Below, piece after piece: positions 63,882-64,000 of a stretch of DNA of 64,000 bases. This DNA is from Chryseobacterium indoltheticum (GTDB lineage: Bacteria; Bacteroidota; Bacteroidia; Flavobacteriales; Weeksellaceae): NCBI RefSeq assembly GCF_003815915.1, contig NZ_CP033929.1, positions 2,046,001 through 2,110,000 of the forward strand, in the 5' to 3' direction. Every line of letters begins with the position of its first letter. Position 1 is the stretch's first letter. A program made the position numbers and the translations under genes. The notes under the pieces are model-generated. The model was not told where the DNA came from and ran no database searches. It saw only the letters and a list, made by a program, of their open reading frames with translations.

Positions 63882-64000
63882 TTACTTTTTTTCGATCTTT
63901 ACCAATCCTTGTCTAGTCGCTAAATAAAGATTTCCTTTCTCATCAAATGTCATAGTTGAGATGTATGAAGTTGGAATATCTGAGTTTTGATTATGATAAT
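63882..64000 (-). CDS. C-terminal end of a beta-propeller protein (partial)
   Basis: The minus frame entering at base 64000 reads NQNSDIPTSYISTMTFDEKG, then NLYLATRQGLVKIEKK and a stop at 63882. This is a propeller blade like those of two-component-regulator propellers. The rest of the gene lies beyond the window. Confidence 0.7.
   Translation of the reverse strand, partial: YHNQNSDIPTSYISTMTFDEKGNLYLATRQGLVKIEKK

Overview
The window is a chromosomal segment of an AT-rich Bacteroidota bacterium, most likely Chryseobacterium or a close relative in the Weeksellaceae (Flavobacteriia). Supporting signs are a type IX secretion type-B C-terminal domain, a monomeric NADP isocitrate dehydrogenase, a TonB plug-like protein, promoters with the -7 motif TANNTTTG, almost no Shine-Dalgarno sequences, and dispersed intergenic palindromes such as GTCATTCCGAAGGAATCT. 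These assignments come from reading motifs; no search was run. No tRNA, rRNA, CRISPR array, transposase or prophage was recognised.

Layout. 1-7.7 kb: a frameshifted helix-hairpin-helix repeat gene cut by the window edge, a MerR regulator with a tiny membrane protein, an AraC regulator, ccoG (cbb3 oxidase maturation), an SMP-30 lipoprotein, a DbpA-like RNA helicase with a DEFD box, a hotdog thioesterase and a YvlD-like membrane protein. 8-14.5 kb: a 1,400-residue T9SS-exported repeat protein and hutU. 14.5-19.1 kb is the accessory part: three small orphan genes that each end at the same hairpin, a DUF4365 putative nuclease-fold protein, about 1 kb of non-coding repeats that includes an array with an exact 21-bp period, and a ParE/RelE-type toxin-antitoxin pair. 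19-34 kb: a mixture of single genes and small operons (YeeZ-like epimerase, VOC, plug-domain protein, DoxX, GapN-like dehydrogenase, hydrolase, ECF sigma with membrane partner, GreA-like, an RclC-like/AraC pair, YdcF/S41 peptidase, metallo-beta-lactamase fold, MFS).

34-45 kb: icd, tpx, then two consecutive class III cyclases with different sensor modules, both carrying residues typical of adenylate cyclases, followed by an HD-domain protein and a YitT transporter. DUF763 follows, ending in a match to the beta-clamp-binding motif. 45.9-53 kb: a Crp/Fnr regulator, then a same-strand run of small stress or ligand-binding folds (VOC/PhnB, DinB, SRPBCC, SDR, DoxX), including a tandem VOC duplicate inactivated by a nonsense codon. 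53-64 kb: purB and purL, an ECF sigma/anti-sigma/adhesin-like operon, a barstar-like protein, dgkA, dnaN and the end of a beta-propeller gene.

The most unusual signals are the decayed 21-bp array at 17.65-18.07 kb, the gene-plus-identical-terminator units at 14.5-16 kb, the paired cyclases next to an HD protein, the DUF763 clamp motif, microsatellites sitting between promoters and start codons, and a 29/31-base match between the purL terminator and the start of the barstar gene.
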